Positions 1 to 7,163 of a DNA stretch of 64,000 nucleotides are shown here, piece after piece. This DNA comes from Guptibacillus algicola (lineage in GTDB: Bacteria; Bacillota; Bacilli; Bacillales; Guptibacillaceae): assembly GCF_020171805.1 (NCBI RefSeq), contig NZ_JAIVAF010000007.1, positions 62,001-126,000 of the forward strand, written 5' to 3'. The first letter of the stretch is position 1, and the number at the start of each line of letters is the position of its first letter. The notes beneath the pieces are model-generated. The model saw only the letters and a program-made list of their open reading frames with translations, ran no database searches and had not been told where the DNA came from. A program made the position numbers and the translations under genes.

Positions 1-1
1 A

Positions 2-190
2 GGAAAGCTCTACCACAAACTAAGTCAGTACGACGAAGCGATCAAATGTTTCGATTGGGAAATGGAAATGCATCCAACGGATCCTACTCCTGTACAATGG
101 TTAACGAAAGTGTACAGAGAGATGGGGAAAATCGAAGAATCGAATGCCTATATGTCCATTTATACTCAAATGCAACGAGTATCGAACTAA
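2..190 (+). CDS. C-terminal end of a TPR-like protein (partial)
   Basis: An open frame enters from the left edge and stops with TAA at 188-190, giving about 62 residues. It reads like the last tetratricopeptide repeats of a larger protein: a YHKLSQYDEAIKCFDWEM stretch has the alternating small/aromatic pattern of a TPR helix pair, followed by a second helix pair with VQWLTKVYREMGKIEESN. TPR domains mediate protein-protein contacts. The function cannot be told because the N-terminus is missing. A strong terminator follows directly. Confidence 0.6.
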   Translation, partial: GKLYHKLSQYDEAIKCFDWEMEMHPTDPTPVQWLTKVYREMGKIEESNAYMSIYTQMQRVSN

Positions 191-220
191 AGCGCAGGTG
201 ACAACCTGCGCTTGTTTTTT
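191..220 (+). terminator. Rho-independent terminator of the TPR gene
   Basis: A perfect 9-bp stem (191-199 with 204-212) with a 4-nt loop is followed by a T run. It begins right at the stop codon of the upstream gene. Confidence 0.85.
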
Positions 221-255
221 ATCATCAAATGGTCATAGTTCTGTATACAGAAGGA

Positions 256-284
256 TTGGATAAAGAATATACTGTTCATATAAA
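256..284 (+). promoter_or_regulatory. Sigma-A promoter of the ThrE-type exporter genes
   Basis: TTGGAT (256-261) and TATAAA (279-284) are separated by 17 bp and lie about 45 bp before the first exporter gene, downstream of the previous terminator. Inferred from consensus match only. Confidence 0.5.
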
Positions 285-328
285 CTAATGATTATATAGA
301 ATTAGAATTAACTTGTCAGGAGAAATTC

Positions 329-1090
329 ATGGAAAAACAACTTACACATACATACGAGGTCATTCAAGTGTGTCTACTTGCTGGCAAGGTTATGCTCCAG
401 AATGGTGGAGAAACGTATCGCGTTGAAGATACGATGAGAAGAATAGCTGAAGCTTTTGGTGCTGCAAATTCCGATAGTTACGTTACGCCAACAGGGATAT
501 TCTTCACAGTAGAAGGACCAGAACCATCAAAAACACAGTTGATTCGTATCCTAGAGCGCACGACTGATCTCCATAAAGTCGCAAAGGTGAACAGTATTTC
601 AAGAAGGATCAGTGGTGGGAAACTATCTATACAAGAAGCCTACTCTGAGCTAGAGAAACTAGATAAACAATCAGAACGATATACATTTCGTGCACAATTA
701 ATTGCTGCTGCTATAGCAAGTGGATGCTTTCTTATCATGTTTCAAGGAAGTTGGGATGACTTTTTCCCTGCGGTGCTAGCAGGTGGAGGAGGCTTTTTTA
801 GCGTGACGTGGTTTAACCGGCTAGTGCCTATCAAGTTTTTCTCTGAGTTTCTAGCATCATTTGTTATTGGACTAATGGCTGTTTTCTTTGTGTATACAGG
901 ATTAGGAACTGAGCTTGATAAAATAATAATTGGCTCAGTTATGCCGCTTGTTCCGGGGTTATTGATAACGAATGCTGTACGAGATCTAATGGCAGGACAT
1001 CTTATATCTGGGCTCTCCAAAGGGGCAGAAGCATTTCTGACGGCTTTTGCAATCGGAGCTGGGATAGCGGTTGTCGTGTCGTTCTTATAG
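329..1090 (+). CDS. Threonine/serine exporter family, large subunit (YjjP/DUF1212 type)
   Basis: This 253-aa protein matches the N-terminal half of the ThrE exporter. About 115 cytoplasmic residues contain the family signatures GGETYRVEDTM and VTPTGIFFT, followed by about five membrane segments from residue 123. In Corynebacterium ThrE is one polypeptide; many Firmicutes split it into a large and a small subunit, and here the small subunit follows 15 bp downstream. The likely role is proton-driven export of threonine/serine or a related small solute such as a dicarboxylate; the substrate is not readable from sequence. The ATG has an AGGAG site 6 nt upstream. Confidence 0.85.
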   Translation: MEKQLTHTYEVIQVCLLAGKVMLQNGGETYRVEDTMRRIAEAFGAANSDSYVTPTGIFFTVEGPEPSKTQLIRILERTTDLHKVAKVNSISRRISGGKLSIQEAYSELEKLDKQSERYTFRAQLIAAAIASGCFLIMFQGSWDDFFPAVLAGGGGFFSVTWFNRLVPIKFFSEFLASFVIGLMAVFFVYTGLGTELDKIIIGSVMPLVPGLLITNAVRDLMAGHLISGLSKGAEAFLTAFAIGAGIAVVVSFL

Positions 1091-1105
1091 AAGGGAAGAA
1101 AGTTG

Positions 1106-1555
1106 ATGACGCTCGTTGCGCAGCTTATTACAAGCTTTATTGCAAGCACCGGTTTTGGTGTGATGTTTAACGCCCCTAAACCCTCCTTATTAAAAGGTGG
1201 ATTTGTTGGGATGACTGGTTGGGTTATTTATTATCTAATGGAGCAGTCTGGTATCGATGCTGTAATCGCTACAGTGACAGCATCTTTCTTCATAGCTGTA
1301 ATCAGTCAAATTTTCGCTAAAGTATATAGAACACCTGTCATCATTTTTAGTGTTGCAGGAATTATCCCTCTTGTTCCTGGTGGTCTTGCTTATGATGCGA
1401 TGAGGAACTTTGTTCAGAATGATTATAATACTGCAATCAATCTAGCAGCGAAAGCATTCATGATCTCAGGATCGATTGCAGTTGGGCTTGTCTTTTCAGA
1501 AGTAATCAATCAAATTATTCGAAATGCCACAATGATTCGCCAAGAAAAGCAGTGA
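1106..1555 (+). CDS. Threonine/serine exporter family, small subunit (YjjB/DUF3815 type)
   Basis: A 149-aa, four- to five-helix membrane protein equivalent to the C-terminal half of ThrE. It has the conserved FGVMFNAPK stretch near the N-terminus and an IPLVPGGLAYDAMRN segment mirroring the PLVPGLLITNAVRD segment of the upstream subunit, as expected if both halves pack together. I place the start at the ATG at 1106 rather than the TTG at 1103, because the AGGGAAG ribosome site is then well spaced. It is probably co-transcribed and obligately partnered with the gene at 329. Confidence 0.8.
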   Translation: MTLVAQLITSFIASTGFGVMFNAPKPSLLKGGFVGMTGWVIYYLMEQSGIDAVIATVTASFFIAVISQIFAKVYRTPVIIFSVAGIIPLVPGGLAYDAMRNFVQNDYNTAINLAAKAFMISGSIAVGLVFSEVINQIIRNATMIRQEKQ

Positions 1556-1654
1556 ATACCGAAATAGCTTTGCAATTAGCAATCTGGCTATGATACCTTT
1601 GATATAAATAGATATGTCGAACGATGTCAAAATATATCTTGGGGAGGAACGATA

Positions 1655-2083
1655 ATGAAGACCTACCCCCATATAGGGTTAGTAATAATTCGACTTGCTC
1701 TTGGACTCCTATTTTTCTCTCATGGGTTCTTTAAGTTTTCGGACGGAATTGAAAATACAGTCGCTTTCTTTGAAACAATTGGGTTATCTGGGTTCCTTGC
1801 TTATGTAGTAGGAACTATTGAGTTGACCGGTGGTGTGTTAATGATTCTTGGTCTCGGAACTCGCGTCGTAAGCGTGCTGTTCTCTATCATTCTTATTGGT
1901 GCGCTGCTTACGGTTAAGCGCTCAACAGGAATGTTAGGTGGATACGAATTGGACATAGCTCTTTTGGCGATGTCTTTTGCGTTGACGATAGGAGGCGGTG
2001 GTCCATATAGCCTTTGGGAATTCTTAAAGAAGAAGGGCTGGACGTTTGAAATAACAAATCAGAAAGTAGAAACAAGAGACTAA
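1655..2083 (+). CDS. DoxX family membrane protein
   Basis: A 142-aa, four-helix integral membrane protein with the DoxX/DoxD features: RLALGLLFFSHGFFKF in the first helix, the GTIELTGGVLMILGLGTR helix, and a short acidic and lysine-rich tail. DoxX proteins are quinone-associated or of unknown electron-transfer function. It sits 15 bp before a BdbD-like thiol oxidoreductase, so a membrane redox partnership replacing the usual BdbC/DsbB quinone reductase is a reasonable inference, but it is not shown. The ATG at 1655 has a GGGGAGG site. Confidence 0.75.
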   Translation: MKTYPHIGLVIIRLALGLLFFSHGFFKFSDGIENTVAFFETIGLSGFLAYVVGTIELTGGVLMILGLGTRVVSVLFSIILIGALLTVKRSTGMLGGYELDIALLAMSFALTIGGGGPYSLWEFLKKKGWTFEITNQKVETRD

Positions 2084-2098
2084 CAGGAGAGTGGCAAG

Positions 2099-2749
2099 AT
2101 GACGAGGTCGAACCGAAGACCAATCTTGTGGGCAGTAGGAATTGCTTTGATTGGTCTCATCATTTTTATCGTTTCAAACGGATCATCAGAGGCTGACAGC
2201 TTTGATTTAGATCAGCAGCCTAGTCTTGGAGAAGCAACAGCACCTGTTGAAATCGTTGGATTCGGAGACTACAAATGTCCTGCTTGTAAGGAGTTTAATG
2301 GAAGTTTCTTCTCTCAAATACAAGAAGAGCTCATAGCTACGGGTAAAGTGAAGTTCTATTATGTTCATCATCCTGTTATCCATGAGGACTCAAAGCGAGC
2401 TGCAAGGTTTTCTGAAGTCGTCTATCAAGTTCTTGGGAACGATATATTCTGGCAATTTCATCATGTAATGTTTGATGAACAGCCTAAGAACCCAAAAGCT
2501 GAGAAACAAGCTTTTACAGATGAATTTCTGAAGAAGACGCTTAATGGGTTAGTTAGTGAAGAAAAAACGGAAGAAGTTATGAAGGCATATAACGATGGAG
2601 CTGGAAGAAGTGCCGTTAACGAAGATGAACAATATGCAAAAGAATTAAATGTGACCGAGACCCCAGCCATTTTTGTAGATGGAAAACAGTTCAAAGGTGA
2701 AAATTTTGCTGATTTAAAAGAAATGGTTGAAGAGGAAACACATCACTAA
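2099..2749 (+). CDS. BdbD-like thiol-disulfide oxidoreductase (DsbA family)
   Basis: This 216-aa protein has an N-terminal membrane anchor (about residues 10-27) and an extracytoplasmic thioredoxin fold with a helical insertion. The active site is CPAC in the YKCPACKEF context, and the cis-proline loop is TETPAIFVDG. These match Bacillus BdbD, which introduces disulfides into secreted proteins and is reoxidised by the membrane protein BdbC. No BdbC homologue lies nearby; a DoxX protein precedes it instead. A clear terminator follows, so DoxX and BdbD probably form a two-gene operon. Confidence 0.85.
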   Translation: MTRSNRRPILWAVGIALIGLIIFIVSNGSSEADSFDLDQQPSLGEATAPVEIVGFGDYKCPACKEFNGSFFSQIQEELIATGKVKFYYVHHPVIHEDSKRAARFSEVVYQVLGNDIFWQFHHVMFDEQPKNPKAEKQAFTDEFLKKTLNGLVSEEKTEEVMKAYNDGAGRSAVNEDEQYAKELNVTETPAIFVDGKQFKGENFADLKEMVEEETHH

Positions 2750-2754
2750 ATATC

Positions 2755-2786
2755 AAGGCGCCCGTAGGTTTATGGGCGCCTTTTTT
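2755..2786 (+). terminator. Terminator after the BdbD-like gene
   Basis: A 9-bp GC-rich stem (2755-2763 with 2774-2782) is followed by TTTTTT. Confidence 0.85.
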
Positions 2787-2790
2787 GAAT

Positions 2791-2808
2791 TCAATCAAAC
2801 GTTTGTTT
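2791..2808. promoter_or_regulatory. Palindromic candidate operator (copy 1 of 2)
   Basis: TCAATCAAACGTTTGTTT is built on a CAAACGTTTG dyad, about 85 bp before the DUF4385 gene. The identical 18 bp occur in inverted orientation at 22060-22077. The size and symmetry fit a TetR-type regulator, but none is encoded nearby and the factor is unknown. Confidence 0.4.
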
Positions 2809-2890
2809 GAAACTTATTTTGCTTGATAGGCCAAAACTGGTTATCTTCTTCTTTTTAGTGGGAAAAGTTACGCAAGAGGAGGTAGTTAAA

Positions 2891-3337
2891 ATGAGTTTTG
2901 ATTATGATATTGATTTTAAAAAAGTGGATTTTCGCAAAAGTCCTGAGAAGTATCGGGTAGGTCGGGGAGAGCAGGGAGTCTTGTTAGTAGAGCCCTACAA
3001 AAGTGAAATCCTGCCGTACTGGAGATTTAAGACACCTGAAATTGCAATGGAATCTTCAGAAAAAATCTATCGCATGTTTCAAGAATATAAAAAGAATGAT
3101 GATTTTGTAGGCATGGATATGGCTAGAAAATTTATTCAGATGGGATACACAAGGTCTCGTCGCTATGCGAATTATAAGGGCGGAAAAAAATATGACGACC
3201 ACGGCGAGGTAAATGAAAGACAAATTGATGATGAGAAAGCTGAATCAGCAAGGATCTTTGAAGAAAAGTGGAAAATTGTCAGAACGGATGAAGAATACTT
3301 AGAGAAAAAGAAAGCACACCAAAAGAAGTATGGATAA
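2891..3337 (+). CDS. DUF4385 domain-containing protein
   Basis: A 148-aa soluble, charged protein matching the DUF4385 family, with the conserved features FDYDIDFKKVDFRK, YRVGRGEQGVLLVEPYKSEI, WRFKTPEIA and MGYTRSRRYANYKGG. Function is unknown. I start at the ATG at 2891, with a GAGGAGG site 8 nt upstream; an upstream in-frame extension lacks a ribosome site and encodes an unrelated hydrophobic stretch. It is monocistronic between a terminator and the Rex-controlled gene that follows. Confidence 0.75.
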   Translation: MSFDYDIDFKKVDFRKSPEKYRVGRGEQGVLLVEPYKSEILPYWRFKTPEIAMESSEKIYRMFQEYKKNDDFVGMDMARKFIQMGYTRSRRYANYKGGKKYDDHGEVNERQIDDEKAESARIFEEKWKIVRTDEEYLEKKKAHQKKYG

Positions 3338-3376
3338 AATAAAAGTGAAGGAATTGTGAAATAGTGAGCATAATGA

Positions 3377-3405
3377 TTGTGAAATCTCCAAACCTGGATT
3401 ATACT
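3377..3405 (+). promoter_or_regulatory. Sigma-A promoter of the NADH oxidase gene
   Basis: TTGTGA (3377-3382) and TATACT (3400-3405) have a 17-bp spacer. The predicted start near 3412 places both Rex-type operators just downstream, in a roadblock position. Confidence 0.55.
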
Positions 3406-3419
3406 AAGGTTACAGTTGA

Positions 3420-3437
3420 ATGTGAAACACTTCACAT
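3420..3437. promoter_or_regulatory. Rex-type operator 1
   Basis: ATGTGAAACACTTCACAT is an 18-bp dyad matching the Rex consensus TTGTGAAN4TTCACAA at all core bases. Rex is the NADH/NAD+-sensing repressor of Firmicutes, and its site in front of an NADH oxidase makes physiological sense. Confidence 0.75.
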
Positions 3438-3451
3438 AACTGATAACTAAC

Positions 3452-3469
3452 ATGTGAATATCTTCACAT
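3452..3469. promoter_or_regulatory. Rex-type operator 2
   Basis: ATGTGAATATCTTCACAT is a second 18-bp Rex-type dyad. Its centre is 32 bp (three helical turns) from that of operator 1, and it ends 17 bp before the start codon. Confidence 0.75.
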
Positions 3470-3486
3470 AAACAGGAGGAATATCA

Positions 3487-4818
3487 ATGAAAGTAGCAGT
3501 AGTTGGCTGTACACATGCTGGAACAGCAGCTGTTTCTAATATAGCAAGTCTCTATCCTGAAGCAGAGGTTACGGTTTATGAACGTAACGATAACGTATCG
3601 TTCTTATCTTGTGGTATTGCACTGTATGTTGGTGGCGTTGTGAAAGACCCTAAAGGATTATTCTACTCTTCTCCTGAGCAGTTAGAAAATATGGGTGTCA
3701 CCATGAAGATGAAGCATGAAGTGCTTTCTATAGATTCCGATCAAAAGACTATTAAAGTGAAAAATCTAGAAACAGGTGAACAACTAGAGGATGAGTTCGA
3801 TAAACTCGTTATGGCAACAGGCTCTTGGCCTGTAGTTCCTCCGATTCAAGGAATCGATCTCGATAATATCCTGCTATCAAAGAACTATAACCAAGCTAAT
3901 AAAATCATTGAAAGAGCAGAGAATGCTGAACGTGTCACAGTTATTGGAGCTGGTTATATAGGTGTTGAACTTGTTGAATCTTTTCAGAAATACGGAAAAG
4001 AAGTAACACTCATCGATGGTGAGGATCGCATTCTGAGCAAGTACTTGGATCCTGAGTTCACAGACGTTATAGAGGATGATTTCAAAACAAAGGGAATCGA
4101 CCTTGCGCTAAATGAAACGGTAACGCGTTTCGAAGGAACTGAGGGCAAAGTAACGAAGGTTTATACAAATAAAGGCGAATACAGTGCTGATCTTGTTATT
4201 CTTTGTGTAGGCTTCCGTCCGAACACTGAGCTTGTAAAAGGACAGGTAGACATGTTGGATAATGGGGCAATCATCGTAGATGAGTATATGAGAACAAGTA
4301 ATAAAGATATATTCGCAGCAGGAGACAGCTGTGCGATCAAATATAACCCGACTGGTGAGCATGCATATATCCCCCTCGCAACAAATGCTGTACGAATGGG
4401 AACGTTAGTAGGTAGAAATATCATGAAACCGACAATTAAGTATATGGGAACTCAGGGTACTTCAGGCTTGCACCTCTTTGACCACAGTATGGCGTCAACT
4501 GGTTTAACTGAAAAAGCAGCGGTTCTTGCGGGTATGAATGTGAAAACAATTACAATAAAAGAAAACAATCGCCCTGAATTTATGCCAGACTATGAAGTGA
4601 TTACATTAAAAGTTGTATATGAAGAGGAGAGCCGTCGCATAGTTGGAGCTCAAGTTATTTCAAAAGCTGATGTTACACAATCTATGAATACCCTGTCTGT
4701 ATGCATTCAGAACAACATGACAGTAGATGATTTAGGGTTCGTAGATTTCTTCTTCCAACCACACTTTAATAAACCATGGAACTTCTTGAACCAAGCAGGT
4801 CTTCAAGCAGTTCAGTAA
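3487..4818 (+). CDS. nox: NADH oxidase / CoA-disulfide reductase family flavoprotein
   Basis: A 443-aa FAD- and NAD(P)H-binding protein of the class III pyridine nucleotide-disulfide reductases. An N-terminal FAD Rossmann motif (VVGCTHAGTAAV) is followed by the single redox cysteine in SFLSCGIALYVGG (about Cys42), a central NAD-binding GAGYIGVELVE motif near residue 157, an FAD-contact AAGDSCA near 278, and a C-terminal dimerisation domain. Sequence details resemble the water-forming NADH oxidases of lactic acid bacteria more than CoA-disulfide reductases, though the families overlap. It would regenerate NAD+ using oxygen. Two Rex operators and a dedicated promoter precede it, so repression at low NADH/NAD+ is expected. 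Confidence 0.85.
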   Translation: MKVAVVGCTHAGTAAVSNIASLYPEAEVTVYERNDNVSFLSCGIALYVGGVVKDPKGLFYSSPEQLENMGVTMKMKHEVLSIDSDQKTIKVKNLETGEQLEDEFDKLVMATGSWPVVPPIQGIDLDNILLSKNYNQANKIIERAENAERVTVIGAGYIGVELVESFQKYGKEVTLIDGEDRILSKYLDPEFTDVIEDDFKTKGIDLALNETVTRFEGTEGKVTKVYTNKGEYSADLVILCVGFRPNTELVKGQVDMLDNGAIIVDEYMRTSNKDIFAAGDSCAIKYNPTGEHAYIPLATNAVRMGTLVGRNIMKPTIKYMGTQGTSGLHLFDHSMASTGLTEKAAVLAGMNVKTITIKENNRPEFMPDYEVITLKVVYEEESRRIVGAQVISKADVTQSMNTLSVCIQNNMTVDDLGFVDFFFQPHFNKPWNFLNQAGLQAVQ

Positions 4819-4821
4819 ATC

Positions 4822-4853
4822 AAATCCGCCAGTAAATACTGGCGGATTTCTTT
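4822..4853 (+). terminator. Terminator of the NADH oxidase gene
   Basis: A perfect 11-bp stem (4822-4832 with 4839-4849) is followed by a short T run. Confidence 0.8.
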
Positions 4854-5096
4854 ATGACTTGCATGATGGACACTAGCAAGACATAATAATAAAAGCGGAA
4901 GTGGCCCGTTTAAATTTGGAGGACGTTGGAGGCCGTGAGAATGAGACGATTTTTGTCTCAATCGAAAGGGCGAGAAGACCGAAAGATTTGGCACACTGAA
5001 GCTTTAGATAATATGAGCGCAAGTAAACCTGAATAGATCTGTAGGAGCTTAATAAAACACTATTGAAAGCATTTGTTAACTAGGAGGATTCGAAGA
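4854..5096. other. Unexplained intergenic segment with small hairpin
   Basis: About 240 bp with no convincing ORF on either strand. It holds a small stem (GAGAC...GTCTC near 4943-4958) in an otherwise purine-rich stretch with several GGAGG-like motifs that are not followed by usable starts. It might be decayed coding sequence or the leader of the phosphoglycerate mutase gene. Confidence 0.3.
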
Positions 5097-5705
5097 ATGA
5101 CGCGTATTTATCTCGTCAGACATGGAGAAAGTGAATGGAACGCAGCTGGTGATCTATATTGCGGTAGAACGGACATAGGATTATCTAATCTTGGCAGAAA
5201 GCAGGCAACCGATGCAGGAAACTTCTTAAGGAATGTGCGCTTTGATGCTGCCTATGCTTCTCCACTAATTAGAGCACGTGATACAGCAGAACTCATGCTC
5301 GGCGATCAAGATCTACCTGTTCAGTGTGATGAACGTATTTTTGAAGGTGATTTTGGAGAGTGGGAAGGGAGAGCGAAGAAAGACTTTATTGCTGAAGATC
5401 CAGATTCTTGGCATAGCTGGATGGCTAACCCTTGGGAAACGAGAGCTGGGAAAACAGGGGAAACGGCAAAGGAAATGTATGAGAGAGCATCGTCTTTCTT
5501 TAAAGAAATGGCTAAAAATCATCCTGACGATACGTTGCTTGTAGTCGCACATAATAATACGATCCGCTTCTTCCTAGCCGGTGTTCTTGGAATGCCATTC
5601 TCAAATTATCGTAAGATCTTTCAGGACAATACGGGAATAAATATATTAGATGTTACTGAAGAAGAGATTGTATTAAAAAGCTTAAATATGAATACACACC
5701 TATAA
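5097..5705 (+). CDS. Histidine phosphatase family protein (phosphoglycerate mutase-like)
   Basis: A 202-aa cytoplasmic protein with the branch 1 histidine phosphatase signature RHGESEW (phospho-acceptor His9), the acid residue in EGDFGEWEG, and the second catalytic histidine in VVAHNNTIR. Such proteins in Bacillus include cofactor-dependent phosphoglycerate mutase homologues and broad phosphatases such as PhoE/YhfR; the sequence does not distinguish them. AHNN replaces the more common (S/A)HG after the second histidine. The ATG at 5097 with AGGAGG 8 nt upstream is preferred over an upstream in-frame TTG that adds an unrelated basic peptide. Confidence 0.8.
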   Translation: MTRIYLVRHGESEWNAAGDLYCGRTDIGLSNLGRKQATDAGNFLRNVRFDAAYASPLIRARDTAELMLGDQDLPVQCDERIFEGDFGEWEGRAKKDFIAEDPDSWHSWMANPWETRAGKTGETAKEMYERASSFFKEMAKNHPDDTLLVVAHNNTIRFFLAGVLGMPFSNYRKIFQDNTGINILDVTEEEIVLKSLNMNTHL

Positions 5706-5710
5706 AACAA

Positions 5711-5748
5711 AGAAAGCTAACCTCCAATTAAGAGGTTAGCTTTCTTTT
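5711..5748. terminator. Bidirectional terminator
   Basis: A 14-bp stem (5711-5724 with 5732-5745) lies between two convergent genes, with T runs on both strands. Confidence 0.8.
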
Positions 5749-5751
5749 AAA

Positions 5752-7077
5752 TTAAGCCTTAATTTCTTTATATGCTTTCTTCACGATTCCACTAAGTGCG
5801 ACCAGAGCAATTAAGTTAGGAAGAACCATAAAAGCATTGAATGTATCGGCAAGCTGCCATACGAACGGTACGTTAAGGACAGTACCTGCGATAATGAAAA
5901 GAAGGACTAGTCCACGATAGATAGGTACCCCTCTATCACCGAATAAGAAGTTTACATTGGTCTCACCAAAGTATGCCCAGCCAAGGATGGTGGTAAAACT
6001 GAAGAACAGTAAACTGAATGCGATGAAGTATATACCAAAGTCTCCGAGTCCACTTGAAAAGCTAGCTTGGGTGAGTTCAATACCAGTTAGATTGGATCCT
6101 CCACCTTCAGTAACAAGAATGACGAGTGCAGTGACGGTACAGATAATGACCGTATCGATTAGGACACCAACCATCGCAACAAAACCCTGCTCGGCTGGGT
6201 GTTTAACTTCAGCGACAGCATGAGCATGTGGTGTAGAACCCATACCGGCCTCATTGGAGAACAATCCTCTCGCTACGCCATATCTTATTGCTTCTTTAAT
6301 AGAAGCCCCAAGCACACCGCCCCCAGCTGATTCTGGTGTGAAAGCTGATTCAACGATTAGGGTTAATGCTGGAATGACCTGTTCGATGTTCATAATTAGA
6401 ATGGTTATGGCTCCGATAATATAAAGGAGAGCCATTACAGGAACAACATTACCTGCAAATGTGGCAATTCGCTTAATTCCACCAAGAAGAATTAAACCAA
6501 TAAGAACGGCTACGACAATTCCTATTACAATTGGTGGTATATGAAAAGCTGTATGAAAGGCATCAGCGATTGAGTTTGATTGCACCATGTTTCCAACAAA
6601 ACCAAGGGCAGCAATGATAGCAACCGCGAAGAAAACAGCCAATTTCTTACTACCAAGTCCATCACGTATATAGTACGCAGGACCACCTTTTACAGTTCCG
6701 TTTTCTTTTTTGCGATATTTTTGCGCCAGAACGGCTTCTGCAAATATCGTTGCCATCCCTAAAAATGAGGAAATCCACATCCAAAAGATCGCACCCGGAC
6801 CACCTGCAGCAATAGCTGTTGCGACACCGGCTAGATTTCCTGTACCAACTTGTGCTGCAATTGCTGTTGAAAGTGCCTGGAAGGAGGAGATGCCTTCTTT
6901 TTTCTGTTTTCTAGAAAATAGTGGGCCGAACGTCTGACGAAACCCTTCTTTAAGACCAGTGAATTGGATAAAACCAAGACGAATCGTGAAAAACAGGCCG
7001 GTACCTAAAAGAAGAGTGATCATGATCGGTCCCCATAAAATGGAATTAATCTCTTCAATTACTTGCATGGTTGTCAT
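5752..7077 (-). CDS. Sodium:alanine symporter family protein (AGCS)
   Basis: A 441-aa membrane protein with about 11 helices, typical length for AlsT/DagA amino-acid:cation symporters. Signatures include GTGNLAGVATAIAAGGPGA near residue 78 and GVARGLFSNEAGMGSTPHAHA near 269, the conserved substrate and cation binding segments of the family. It imports alanine, glycine or a similar small amino acid with Na+ or H+; Bacillus paralogues include AlsT (glutamine) and YrbD, so the substrate is open. The ATG at 7077 has only a weak GAGAGAG site; the ATG four codons in is an alternative. Confidence 0.85.
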   Translation of the reverse strand: MTTMQVIEEINSILWGPIMITLLLGTGLFFTIRLGFIQFTGLKEGFRQTFGPLFSRKQKKEGISSFQALSTAIAAQVGTGNLAGVATAIAAGGPGAIFWMWISSFLGMATIFAEAVLAQKYRKKENGTVKGGPAYYIRDGLGSKKLAVFFAVAIIAALGFVGNMVQSNSIADAFHTAFHIPPIVIGIVVAVLIGLILLGGIKRIATFAGNVVPVMALLYIIGAITILIMNIEQVIPALTLIVESAFTPESAGGGVLGASIKEAIRYGVARGLFSNEAGMGSTPHAHAVAEVKHPAEQGFVAMVGVLIDTVIICTVTALVILVTEGGGSNLTGIELTQASFSSGLGDFGIYFIAFSLLFFSFTTILGWAYFGETNVNFLFGDRGVPIYRGLVLLFIIAGTVLNVPFVWQLADTFNAFMVLPNLIALVALSGIVKKAYKEIKA

Positions 7078-7163
7078 CTCTCTCTCAGAAAAAAATTCAT
7101 TCCCCTATAATAGCTATTTTCCCCGAGTACTTCAACCCATTAAATCGTTATGGTAACTATTTC

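Noticed and set aside
742-1149. Long minus-strand open frame opposite the exporter genes
   Set aside because: Shadow of a well-supported gene; no ribosome site or family sequence.
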